NCBI GenBank assembly: GCA_963727635.1
Contig: CAVSHP010000021.1
Location: forward strand, 1-64,000
Length of the DNA: 64,000 nucleotides
Direction: 5' to 3'
DNA from: SZUA-36 sp963727635
GTDB taxonomy: Bacteria; Pseudomonadota; Gammaproteobacteria; Xanthomonadales; SZUA-36
This document shows, piece by piece, positions 16,567 through 24,564 of this stretch; positions within the stretch are counted from its first letter, which is position 1, and every line of letters starts with the position of its first letter. Under the pieces are notes generated by a model. The model saw only the letters and a list, made by a program, of their open reading frames with translations, did not search any database and was not told where the DNA came from. The position numbers and the translations under genes were made by a program.

Positions 16567-16728
16567 GAATCTGAGGGTGAGGCCAGATTCATCGTTATCG
16601 GGCTTGACTCAACGGCACGATTGGTTGTGGTTGCCTATACATATCGGGACAGCGTTATCCGGATAATTTTCGCACGAAAAGCAAGCAAGACTGAGCAGAA
16701 AATATATGAAAAAGGAATACGATTTTAG
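16567..16728 (+). pseudogene. N-terminally truncated BrnT toxin
   Basis: A frame without a start reads EARFIVIGLDSTARLVVVAY and RDSVIRIIFARKASKTEQK, the C-terminal half of a BrnT toxin. The FEWDxxK start present in the intact copy at 7691 is missing, and the region before it is promoter-like sequence. It overlaps the downstream antitoxin start as in intact pairs. The toxin is therefore lost while its antitoxin is kept. Confidence 0.7.
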
Positions 16729-16957
16729 CCAGGGTAAACGGGGTGCAGTGATCAAGACCCGGGGTAAGACCCGCATCACCATTCACCTGGATGATGATGT
16801 AATCGATGCCTTCCGGACAAGGGCTGAAGCGTCGAACCGCGGTTACCAGACACTCATCAATGATGCATTGCGGGAGTATCTGGCCGGCGCAAGCAAGCCG
16901 GTGGATAGCAAAACCCTCCGGCGAATTCTTCGCGAAGAGCTTCAAAAGACCGTTTGA
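16706..16957 (+). CDS. BrnA-like ribbon-helix-helix antitoxin, orphaned
   Basis: An 83-residue antitoxin starting MKKEYDFSQGKRGAVIKTRG and containing TRITIHLDDDVIDAFRTRAE, a ribbon-helix-helix DNA-binding motif like that of BrnA, followed by GYQTLINDALREYL. It is intact. Its toxin partner upstream has lost its N-terminus, so the protein may act only as a repressor at the 16526-16544 palindrome or on related operators. Confidence 0.85.
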   Translation: MKKEYDFSQGKRGAVIKTRGKTRITIHLDDDVIDAFRTRAEASNRGYQTLINDALREYLAGASKPVDSKTLRRILREELQKTV

Positions 16958-17147
16958 CGCAGTTTAAACAAGAAAATCTATATTTTTCTCATGCTTTGAG
17001 AACAAGCTCCTGCATCATGACATCCAGCAAGACGGACAAGCTGTAGCGGTCGATTCCCCCTCGGCGTATATTCGAGGGGGAATCCGGCCATCACACTCGA
17101 ACCGGATTTGCCGGTCGAGGTGACTATTAGAAGACAGGGGTGGGGAA

Positions 17148-17189
17148 ATGAATAAACTTTTATTGATGGCACTAACGGCCCTGGCCTGA
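17148..17189 (+). other. Possible leader or lipoprotein-like mini-ORF
   Basis: After a GGGGTGGGGAA site, ATG 17148 encodes MNKLLLMALTALA and a TGA. The start resembles a signal peptide. One extra base would let it continue as LSVQLSGVQEFQA to a stop overlapping the next gene's TTG at 17224. It may be a leader peptide or a small exported protein broken by an indel. Confidence 0.25.
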
Positions 17190-17223
17190 GCGTCCAACTG
17201 TCAGGCGTGCAGGAGTTCCAGGC

Positions 17224-17710
17224 TTGACAGAACAACGTGAAATTCCGGTAACCGAGTGTTGGCGCGAGTCCTATGAAGCGCTGGCCAGCAAGGCCGCGTT
17301 TGAATACTTCCCCACCCGCGCCTACCTGAAAGCCAACCCCGAAAAATCAAAACTGTTTTGTCACTGGCTTTGGCAGATGCTCTACGAACGCGATGGCAGG
17401 GTATGCAAGACCGCTCAGAAGGCGTGCCTGGAATGCCAGGGCCAGGGGCTTTCAAAGTGGACGGCCATGTACGTGCTGTCGCACATCGTCCGCGATGAAG
17501 ACCCGGATCTGTACCTGTTGTTGAAAGAGAAATGCCGGCAGTTTCAAAAGGGCCGCGGTCTCGCTGAAGCCGGATGACCTGCCGCCATTTTCGCCGCTGG
17601 GTCCCCGTGGTCCGGTCGCGGGACGTATGCCGGTGCCGCAAGCGCCGGTGTTTACCGATGCCGTGGCAAGAGAGCTCAAAAACCATCCCTGGATTGGAAA
17701 ATATTTTTGA
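17224..17710 (+). CDS. Hypothetical protein, probably frame-interrupted
   Basis: Not recognised. A TTG start at 17224 gives 117 residues (ECWRESYEALASKAAFEYFP, KAACLECQGQGLS-like Cys region, then VRDEDPDLYLLLKEKCRQ). After a stop at 17577 the next frame continues convincingly as LKPDDLPPFSPLGPRGPVAG and ends LKNHPWIGKYF at 17710. A single indel near 17560 would join them into about 162 residues. The C-terminal part is proline-rich and then helical. No ribosome-binding site is obvious, and the start overlaps the end of the preceding mini-ORF if that is read through. Function unknown. Confidence 0.5.
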
Positions 17711-17741
17711 AAGGCCTCCATAAATTCCATGCTGCTTTTGG

Positions 17742-17853
17742 TACAATATGCACTTCAGCGCCGATTTGATTTTCAGCTTGCGGGCGCTCTAAAAATACAG
17801 CTAAAGCGTGGCAGATTCTGAACCCGCTTTAGCACCAGCTGAGCGGGTTTTTT
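17742..17853 (+). ncRNA. Candidate small RNA or attenuator
   Basis: An extended -10 (TGGTACAAT, TACAAT at 17742-17747) precedes a short untranslated stretch. GCTAAAGCG (17800-17808) pairs with CGCTTTAGC (17825-17833). A competing hairpin, AACCCGCT (17821-17828) with AGCGGGTT (17842-17849), is followed by a T-run to 17853. The two stems share bases and exclude each other, as in terminator/antiterminator switches. The transcript could be a free small RNA of about 100 nt or the leader of the gene at 18050. No family is recognised. Confidence 0.4.
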
Positions 17854-17864
17854 ATGTTCAGGAT

Positions 17865-17923
17865 TATGTTCAGGATGAACGGTATATCGCGATAGAGCAC
17901 ATGGATGTGCGACGCGATTGTTT
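17865..17923 (+). repeat. Solo fragment of the mosaic-element loop module
   Basis: TATGTTCAGGATGAACGGTA and the following bases through GCACATGGATGTGCGACGCGA match, in inverted sense, the stem-1 loop module of mosaic copies A and D (and copy E in direct sense). No stems flank it here. Confidence 0.7.
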
Positions 17924-18049
17924 CAGTTTGGCACGGCATAAAAAAATTGGGTTGACCGACCCCGTCACAATGACAAATCCGGTCCGGCATTTGATATCCA
18001 GATTGTACGCCGGGGCATTTCGCCCGAAGTACTAAAGAGGAGAAATCTC

Positions 18050-18394
18050 ATGAGTAACGAAAATCCCAAATTTGTAAACCGACTGGTTGTTACCTTCGAA
18101 GGAGATGACCAGAACAATGTGAGTTGGGAAGTTGGCACCGATGACGCGGTTATGGCGACCATGCATATGGACATGAGGGAACTCGTCCAGGCCGGTGCGC
18201 CGCTTTCGGCATTGGGTATCAGGGCGCTTTATGAAATCGTCACTGAAAACATGCTTATACTTGCATTGGAAAAAGGCAGCCTGTACCAGTACAAGGAATA
18301 CATTCACAACCTCACCGATGCGCGTCCGGACAGGGCGGATGATATCGAAGGCGCGGTGGAATGTAATATCGCCGAAGGTGTTGTGATTCACTAG
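18050..18394 (+). CDS. Hypothetical protein with a relic paralogue at 8667
   Basis: A 114-residue soluble acidic protein with a strong ribosome-binding site (AAAGAGGAGAAA) seven bases before ATG 18050. It reads NRLVVTFEGDDQNNVSWEVG, AGAPLSALGIRALYEIVTEN and YIHNLTDARPDRADDIEGAV. The core AGAPLSALGIR is shared with the start-less frame at 8667-8960, so this is a small local family with two members in the window. Predicted mixed alpha/beta with no motif I can assign. A palindromic terminator-like element follows at 18413. Confidence 0.6.
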   Translation: MSNENPKFVNRLVVTFEGDDQNNVSWEVGTDDAVMATMHMDMRELVQAGAPLSALGIRALYEIVTENMLILALEKGSLYQYKEYIHNLTDARPDRADDIEGAVECNIAEGVVIH

Positions 18395-18412
18395 TCCCGG
18401 AAGCAAAAAAGA

Positions 18413-18455
18413 GGCCGGAAACATTTTTTATCTAATTGTATCCGGCCCCTTTTTT
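18413..18455 (+). terminator. GGCCGGAAACA palindrome, terminator-like
   Basis: GGCCGGAAACA (18413-18423) pairs, with one mismatch, with TGTATCCGGCC (18437-18447), followed by CCCTTTTTT. Ends the transcript of the 18050 gene. Confidence 0.6.
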
Positions 18456-18657
18456 CTCACTGACGCTGACACCGCTATTAATGCACCACTTCGATGCTGC
18501 ATTCGCTGCCCTACTCAAAGCGCTGCCAGGCTGACCAGATGGTCATCGCCTTCAATGCCGTTATCCCATTCAACTGCTAGAATAGAATGTGATCGAGGTT
18601 TGACAAATGAAAACTGAAAAACAGGCAAAGACAACTTTTTACAAAAAAGAAGAAGAA

Positions 18658-18933
18658 ATGCAGGCCAGGGAGTGCAGGCTGTTTCGCATCGAGGGCCGGG
18701 TGCAGGGCGTTTTGTTCCGGGAGTCGACACGCCGTGCGGCACAACCCTTAAGCATTACCGGCTACGCGAAAAACATGGCGGATGGCTCGGTGCAGGTCCT
18801 GGCTTGCGGTGACCCGGGTGCGCTGGACAGGCTGACGGAGTGGCTAAAACAGGGACCGCCCATGGCACAGGTCGACGGCGTGGGCTGGATCGTTTCCGCA
18901 ACCAAGAGTCCGGATTCATTTGTCATACTCTGA
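18658..18933 (+). CDS. acyP: Acylphosphatase
   Basis: A 91-residue acylphosphatase that hydrolyses carboxyl-phosphate bonds. It has the signature CRLFRIEGRVQGVLFRESTR, whose Arg in the VQGVxFR segment binds phosphate, and the catalytic Asn in GYAKNMADGSVQV. ATG 18658 is chosen because it fits the normal length; an in-frame ATG at 18607 would add a lysine-rich 17-residue tail not seen in the family. A purine-rich AAGAAGAAGAA precedes the start. The gene stands alone. Confidence 0.9.
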   Translation: MQARECRLFRIEGRVQGVLFRESTRRAAQPLSITGYAKNMADGSVQVLACGDPGALDRLTEWLKQGPPMAQVDGVGWIVSATKSPDSFVIL

Positions 18934-18946
18934 ATTTTGGCGTCCG

Positions 18947-19159
18947 CTATTGCTGGCTCGCCCCTGACTGCTTCGCGAGGGCGGCATCCAGCATTTCGAT
19001 CAGCGCAGCGCGATCGTAGCTGTATTTCTGATCCTGGTTTTGCTCAACCATCCTTTCGATGGCGCGGTTTATGGTCCAGTATGCCTGTTCCTGAGTAAGA
19101 CCCCGGCAGGCGGCCCTGCCCGCAAATATCACAACCCGGCCACTATTTCGCCTAAACAA
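18947..19159 (-). CDS. Small hypothetical protein
   Basis: A 70-residue open frame convergent with acyP. The C-terminal two thirds (GLTQEQAYWTINRAIERMVE, DRAALIEMLDAALAKQ) is clearly helical and amphipathic, so coding is plausible. The first 20 residues look less protein-like, and the true start may be internal. No family recognised. Confidence 0.35.
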   Translation of the reverse strand: MFRRNSGRVVIFAGRAACRGLTQEQAYWTINRAIERMVEQNQDQKYSYDRAALIEMLDAALAKQSGASQQ

Positions 19160-19352
19160 AAATCTTAGTTGGTTCGGAAAACAATCTTTAATTTGGTATA
19201 CTTAAATCAGTAATTTACGTGCATTTTGGCCGGGTTTTTTAGTTCAGATGGCACATTGCGACGTAAGTTATTCAGGTTATCCAGATTATCCGGTAGACCA
19301 TCGTATTATCATGAAGTATTCCGGAGACTTCATATTAAAATTGGTATTTGCT

Positions 19353-20633
19353 ATGAAAATGATTAATTGTTCCAAAGTATTCATCGTTGGCTTGCTGGCG
19401 ATCAGCCAGGTGGCTTCGGCAGATTCCGCCGTGCCCGAACCTTTCCGTGGTTTTGATGACACTTCAAACTACGTCATCAAGTACGACGACCTGACCGCCT
19501 TGCTCAAAACGGTGGTGGTCGACGTAGGTCGCTCGACCCGCGAGAAGGCCGAACCGACCCAGGCCAAACTCGGCACCATGATGAAGTCGAAAATAAAAAG
19601 AACGACTGCGAATGAAGCCAACCGCTTTTACTTCGAAACATTCGCCGAGAATGAAGCTGGCAGACAGTTGTTGATCAATATCAGGGACAGCCTTGAACAA
19701 CTACCGACAGAAGCGCCGCTTCAATATTTCTCCCGTGATGAACAACTGGCTTACTGGCTGAACCTCTACAACGTCACCGTGCTGAATGAGTTGGTGGATA
19801 TATACCCGAAAAGCAATCTGAAAAAATACCTGGAAGGGAAAAAATCCTACTTATCCAAAAAACTCCTCACGGTGGCCGGGGTGCCACTGAGCCTGGATGA
19901 TATCCAGTTCACCATCCTGAAAAACAATTACGACAACAACCCGTTGATCATATACGGTCTGTACCAGGGGAATATCGGCGGCCCGAATATCCGCAAGACG
20001 GCCTACACGGGTAAGGATGTCTGGCGTGCGCTGAAAAACAATGCGATCGAATTCATCAACTCCAATCGCGGCACGTATAGCAAGGACAATGATCCGGATG
20101 TTTTCGAGGTATCGAGTCTGTACGACCGCGACCGGGCGTATTTCCCCAATTTCAATGCGGATCTGACTGCGCATCTGCTGGAGTACCTGGAGGGCTACGA
20201 ACGGACCATGTTGACAAAGGCAGACACCTTGAAGCCGGAAATCAATGACTGGACGATCACCAGTCTGAGTGGAAGCTACCGTGAGTTTGGCGGAAGTGTT
20301 GCCGACAATGCCGCCGCCCTGATGAACTCGGTACAGAGCACCAATCCTGACCCCAATGCACCTGCGTTTTCCGGAACAACACTGGGGGCCACAGTTGGTT
20401 ATGGGTCTTCATACATGGCGACAAAAGCAGAAGTCTACAATCGCCTTGATCCGGATATTCTGGAGCACTTGATTGAGATCAACGACCAACGCAAGGCGAC
20501 AAATGCCATCAACTCGAGTGTCACGCTAGAGGAGATGGGAGAATTCCCGGTAATAGACAAGAAAGAAAAAACCGAAGATAAAAAAAAACAAGGACAAGGA
20601 CAAGGACAAGGAGTAACCAGGCATTGTGTCTGA
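19353..20633 (+). CDS. Secreted DUF547 protein, tandem copy 1
   Basis: A 426-residue exported protein: signal peptide MKMINCSKVFIVGLLAIS with cleavage after VASA, then a DUF547 domain (SRDEQLAYWLNLYNVTVLNE and PLSLDDIQFTILKNNYDN) with conserved His/Cys-free core. ATG 19353 is preferred over an upstream in-frame ATG at 19248 because it matches copies 2 and 3. The sequence is nearly identical to the next two genes except in a linker near residue 330 (NPDPNAPAFSGTTLGAT) and in the tail. The tail passes through an A9 tract at 20580-20588 and four AAGGAC-type hexamers, reading QGQGQGQG; one base fewer would give an acidic-basic KDKDKDKE tail like its paralogues. Confidence 0.85.
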   Translation: MKMINCSKVFIVGLLAISQVASADSAVPEPFRGFDDTSNYVIKYDDLTALLKTVVVDVGRSTREKAEPTQAKLGTMMKSKIKRTTANEANRFYFETFAENEAGRQLLINIRDSLEQLPTEAPLQYFSRDEQLAYWLNLYNVTVLNELVDIYPKSNLKKYLEGKKSYLSKKLLTVAGVPLSLDDIQFTILKNNYDNNPLIIYGLYQGNIGGPNIRKTAYTGKDVWRALKNNAIEFINSNRGTYSKDNDPDVFEVSSLYDRDRAYFPNFNADLTAHLLEYLEGYERTMLTKADTLKPEINDWTITSLSGSYREFGGSVADNAAALMNSVQSTNPDPNAPAFSGTTLGATVGYGSSYMATKAEVYNRLDPDILEHLIEINDQRKATNAINSSVTLEEMGEFPVIDKKEKTEDKKKQGQGQGQGVTRHCV

Positions 20634-20718
20634 ATGCGAACAATATGCTGGAATATGTTGCGCACCGCGCATTGCCATTAAATCTACCGGCGACTTTATC
20701 TTAACGTAGGAATTTGCC

Positions 20719-21960
20719 ATGAAAATGATTAATTGTTCCAAAGTATTCATCGTCGGCTTGTTGGCGATCAGCCAGGTGGCTTCGGCAGATTCCGCCGTGC
20801 CCGAACCTTTCCGTGGTTTTGATGACACTTCAAACTACGTCATCAAGTACGACGACCTGACCGCCTTGCTCAAAACGGTGGTGGTCGACGTAGGTCGCTC
20901 GACCCGCGAGAAGGCCGAACCGACCCAGGCCAAACTCGGCACCATGATGAAGTCGAAAATAAAAAGAACGACTGCGAATGAAGCCAACCGCTTTTACTTC
21001 GAAACATTCGCGGAGAATGAAGCTGGCAGACAGTTGTTGATCAATATCAGGGACAGCCTTGAACAACTACCGACAGAAGCGCCGCTTCAATATTTCTCCC
21101 GTGATGAACAACTGGCTTACTGGCTGAACCTCTACAACGTCACCGTGCTGAATGAGTTGGTGGATATATACCCGAAAAGCAATCTGAAAAAATACCTGGA
21201 AGGGAAAAAATCCTACTTATCCAAAAAACTCCTCACGGTGGCCGGGGTGCCACTGAGCCTGGATGATATCCAGTTCACCATCCTGAAAAACAATTACGAC
21301 AACAACCCGTTGATCATATACGGTCTGTACCAGGGGAATATCGGCGGCCCGAATATCCGCAAGACGGCCTACACGGGTAAGGATGTCTGGCGTGCGCTGA
21401 AAAACAATGCGATCGAATTCATCAACTCCAATCGCGGCACGTATAGCAAGGACAATGATCCGGATGTTTTCGAGGTATCGAGTCTGTACGACCGCGACCG
21501 GGCGTATTTCCCCAATTTCAATGCGGATCTGACTGCGCACCTGCTGGAGTACCTGGAGGGCTACGAACGGACCATGTTGACAAAGGCAGACACCTTGAAG
21601 CCGGAAATCAATGACTGGACGATCACCAGTCTGAGTGGAAGCTACCGTGAGTTTGGCGGAAGTGTTGCCGACAATGCCGCCGCCCTGATGAACTCGGTAC
21701 AGAGCACCGTTGTTAGCGGTAATAAAGGTGAAAATGGCGCATTTTTGGCGGCCTCAGTTGGTTATGGATCTTCATACATGGCGTCGAAAGCAGAAGTCTA
21801 CAATCGCCTTGATCCGGATATTCTGGAGCACTTGATTGAGATTAACGACCAACGCAAGGCGACAAATGCCATCAACTCGAGTGTCACGCTAGAGGAGATG
21901 GGAGAATTCCCGGTTGTGGACAAGAAAGAAAAACCCGAAGAGAAAAAGGATCACCAGTGA
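20719..21960 (+). CDS. Secreted DUF547 protein, tandem copy 2
   Basis: A 413-residue exported DUF547 protein with the same signal peptide as copy 1 and a virtually identical first 325 residues at both protein and DNA level. The variable linker reads VVSGNKGENGAFLAAS, and the tail is KKEKPEEKKDHQ. It lies 85 bases after copy 1 and 14 bases before copy 3. The near absence of silent differences across more than 900 bases indicates recent duplication or ongoing gene conversion. DUF547 function is unknown; the Lys/Glu tail suggests contact with other proteins or polymers outside the inner membrane. Confidence 0.85.
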   Translation: MKMINCSKVFIVGLLAISQVASADSAVPEPFRGFDDTSNYVIKYDDLTALLKTVVVDVGRSTREKAEPTQAKLGTMMKSKIKRTTANEANRFYFETFAENEAGRQLLINIRDSLEQLPTEAPLQYFSRDEQLAYWLNLYNVTVLNELVDIYPKSNLKKYLEGKKSYLSKKLLTVAGVPLSLDDIQFTILKNNYDNNPLIIYGLYQGNIGGPNIRKTAYTGKDVWRALKNNAIEFINSNRGTYSKDNDPDVFEVSSLYDRDRAYFPNFNADLTAHLLEYLEGYERTMLTKADTLKPEINDWTITSLSGSYREFGGSVADNAAALMNSVQSTVVSGNKGENGAFLAASVGYGSSYMASKAEVYNRLDPDILEHLIEINDQRKATNAINSSVTLEEMGEFPVVDKKEKPEEKKDHQ

Positions 21961-21974
21961 GGTAGATATTTGCC

Positions 21975-23261
21975 ATGAAATTGATTAATTGTTCCAGAGT
22001 ATTCATCGTTGGCTTGCTGGCGATCAGCCAGGTGGCTTCGGCTGAATCTGCCGTACCCGAACCTTTCCGTGGTTTTGATGACGTTTCAAATTACGTCATC
22101 AGGTACGACGACCTGACCGCCTTGCTCAAAACGGTGGTGGTCGACGTAGGTCGCTCGACCCGCGAGAAGGCCGAACCGACCCAGGCCAAACTCGGCACCA
22201 TGATGAAGTCGAAAATAAAAAGAACGACTGCGAATGAAGCCAACCGCTTTTACTTCGAAACATTCGCCGAGAATGAAGCTGGCAGACAGTTGTTGGCCAA
22301 TATCAGGGACAGCCTTGAACAACTACCGACAGAAGCGCCGCTTCAATATTTCTCCCGTGATGAACAACTGGCTTACTGGCTGAACCTCTACAACGTCACC
22401 GTGCTGAATGAGTTGGTGGATATATACCCGAAAAGCAATCTGAAAAAATACCTGGAGGGGAAAAAGTCCATCCTGTCCGAAAAACTCCTCACGGTGGCCG
22501 GGGTGCCACTGAGCCTGGATGATATCCAGTTCACCATCCTGAAAAACAATTACGACAACAACCCGTTGATCATATACGGTCTGTACCAGGGGAATATCGG
22601 CGGCCCGAATATCCGCAAGACGGCCTACACGGGTAAGGATGTCTGGCGTGCGCTGAAAAACAATGCGATCGAATTCATCAACTCCAATCGCGGCACGTAT
22701 AGCAAGGACAATGATCCGGATGTTTTCGAGGTATCGAGTCTGTACGACCGCGACCGGGCGTATTTCCCCAATTTCAATGCGGATCTGACTGCGCACCTGC
22801 TGGAGTACCTGGAGGGCTACGAACGGACCATGTTGACAAAGGCAGACACCTTGAAGCCGGAAATCAATGACTGGACGATCACCAGTCTGAGTGGAAGCTA
22901 CCGTGAGTTTGGCGGAAGTGTTGCCGACAATGCCGCCGCCTTGATGAACTCGGTAACGAGCACCGTTGCTAACCCCAATTTAGATGGAACCGGCCAAATT
23001 GCAGGCGGCCCAACATTGGCGACCTCAGCTGCTTATGGGTCTTCATACATGGCGTCGAAAGCAGAAGTCTACAATCGCATTGATCCGGATGTACTGGAGC
23101 ACTTGATTGAGATCAATGACGAACGTAAGGCGACAAATGCCATCAACTCGAGTGTCACGCTAGAGGAAATGGGAGAATTCCCGGTTGTAGACAAGCAAGA
23201 AGAAGCGAAGAAAGAAAAAGCCAAGGAAGAAACGGATAAAGAGAAAAAGGATAACCAGTAA
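21975..23261 (+). CDS. Secreted DUF547 protein, tandem copy 3
   Basis: A 428-residue exported DUF547 protein. The signal region differs slightly (MKLINCSRVFIVGLLAIS), and the core matches copies 1 and 2 with few changes (for example KKSILSEKLL for KKSYLSKKLL). The linker is the longest of the three (VANPNLDGTGQIAGGPTLAT), and the tail is a long charged run, EEAKKEKAKEETDKEKKDNQ. Only 14 bases separate it from copy 2, so copies 2 and 3 are almost certainly co-transcribed. Confidence 0.85.
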   Translation: MKLINCSRVFIVGLLAISQVASAESAVPEPFRGFDDVSNYVIRYDDLTALLKTVVVDVGRSTREKAEPTQAKLGTMMKSKIKRTTANEANRFYFETFAENEAGRQLLANIRDSLEQLPTEAPLQYFSRDEQLAYWLNLYNVTVLNELVDIYPKSNLKKYLEGKKSILSEKLLTVAGVPLSLDDIQFTILKNNYDNNPLIIYGLYQGNIGGPNIRKTAYTGKDVWRALKNNAIEFINSNRGTYSKDNDPDVFEVSSLYDRDRAYFPNFNADLTAHLLEYLEGYERTMLTKADTLKPEINDWTITSLSGSYREFGGSVADNAAALMNSVTSTVANPNLDGTGQIAGGPTLATSAAYGSSYMASKAEVYNRIDPDVLEHLIEINDERKATNAINSSVTLEEMGEFPVVDKQEEAKKEKAKEETDKEKKDNQ

Positions 23262-23759
23262 CCAGACCATCCGCACATCGGCACTGGTCTCCGGCAGGGA
23301 TGCATTTTGCTCCGGCGTATTCATCTTTTCGCTCGATAGCAGCAATTAAAACTGCTCGCTCATAAATATACAAAAGATGATGCCTTTTAGCAGAGCAAGG
23401 GTGGTGTCAGAGTCATTTGTCTGACACCTGACCCTGGCGCCTTCCAGCGCTGGTTCTTCGGTACACGTCGTTTTTTACATCACGTCATAAAATCGAAACG
23501 CCCAGGAGACCTGGTACACAAGCACGCTGACAGCGAAAACCGCATGGAAACGCCGGATCTGCAAGACCCGGGCAGAATCAAAGACAATACCAGACGCCTT
23601 GAACAGAGCGTGTCTGAACTCTGCCGTTTACATGAGGTCATGTTTGGATATGCGTGGCTCGGTGCCCAACAGCGCGAAGACTCTCCATGCCTTTCACCAG
23701 GTTTTCGCCGGTCACCAATAGATCACGCAAAACATCAACCACATGGAGAACCAGAAATC
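23262..23759. other. Intergenic region with a small palindrome
   Basis: Nearly 500 bases without a convincing gene. It contains the inverted repeat GGTGTCAGA/TCTGACACC (23403-23428). An open frame from 23544 runs into the MBL gene, but its composition and lack of a ribosome-binding site argue against its use. The AGAGTCA word links the palindrome to the GGGGTCAGAGT repeats. Confidence 0.5.
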
Positions 23760-24494
23760 ATGCAGACGAACCAGCAAAGCGGCACAAGAATTGATGAGAT
23801 CTCCAACGGCATTTACCGTATTAGCACGCCGGTGCCCCCACAGGCGATACCCGGCGGGTTTACCTTCAACCAGTACCTGGTAGTGGATGACTCACCCCTG
23901 CTCTACCACACGGGGCCACGCAAAATGTTCCCCCTTGTTAGCGAAGCCATCAATTCTGTCATTCCCGTCAATTCATTGCGTTACATAGCATTTTCCCATT
24001 ACGAGGCTGACGAATGCGGCTCGCTCAATGACTTTCTGCAAGCCGCACCCAAAGCGGAGCCATTGTGTAGCAAAATCGCCAAGATGGTCAGCATAGATGA
24101 CATCGCAGTACGCCCCGCACGGGCTTTGTCTGACGGCGAAGAACTCTCGCTGGGATCACATAATATACGTTGGATCGATACACCCCATTTACCCCATGGG
24201 TGGGAGTGTGGCCATTTGTTTGAGACCACGACAAAAACGCTGTTTTGCGGTGACCTCTTCACCCAGGGTGGACACGAGCATGAGCCGCTGACGACCAGCG
24301 ATATTCTCGAGCCCAGTGAAAGTATGCGTGCTGCACTGGACTATTACTCCCACACCAAACTGGTGTCCCCACTTGCTGAAAAACTCGCCGGGACCTCTCC
24401 ACAGATCCTCGCCTGCATGCACGGGGCCGCCTGGAAAGGTGATGGCGCAAAGCTGCTGCGTCAATTGGCGGGTCGATTGGCAGGTGCCCAGTAA
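23760..24494 (+). CDS. MBL-fold hydrolase (flavodiiron/ODP-like)
   Basis: A 244-residue metallo-beta-lactamase-fold protein. It reads IYRISTPVPPQAIPGGFTFN, then FSHYEADECG, the H-x-E-x-D pattern of oxygen-binding diiron (ODP) domains rather than the HxHxDH of hydrolases, then TPHLPHGWECGHLF, LFCGDLFTQGG and a final CMHGAAW His. This points to a diiron centre and perhaps redox or oxygen sensing instead of hydrolysis. ATG 23760 is chosen for GGAGA ten bases upstream. It stands alone and converges on the EamA transporter. No flavodoxin or rubredoxin domain is attached. Confidence 0.75.
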   Translation: MQTNQQSGTRIDEISNGIYRISTPVPPQAIPGGFTFNQYLVVDDSPLLYHTGPRKMFPLVSEAINSVIPVNSLRYIAFSHYEADECGSLNDFLQAAPKAEPLCSKIAKMVSIDDIAVRPARALSDGEELSLGSHNIRWIDTPHLPHGWECGHLFETTTKTLFCGDLFTQGGHEHEPLTTSDILEPSESMRAALDYYSHTKLVSPLAEKLAGTSPQILACMHGAAWKGDGAKLLRQLAGRLAGAQ

Positions 24495-24564
24495 TCAGCC
24501 GGAGTGACGGCTACGGGGTGGGCGTAACCGCGGGCATCATAAATGGTGTAAATATTGAGAGAAC

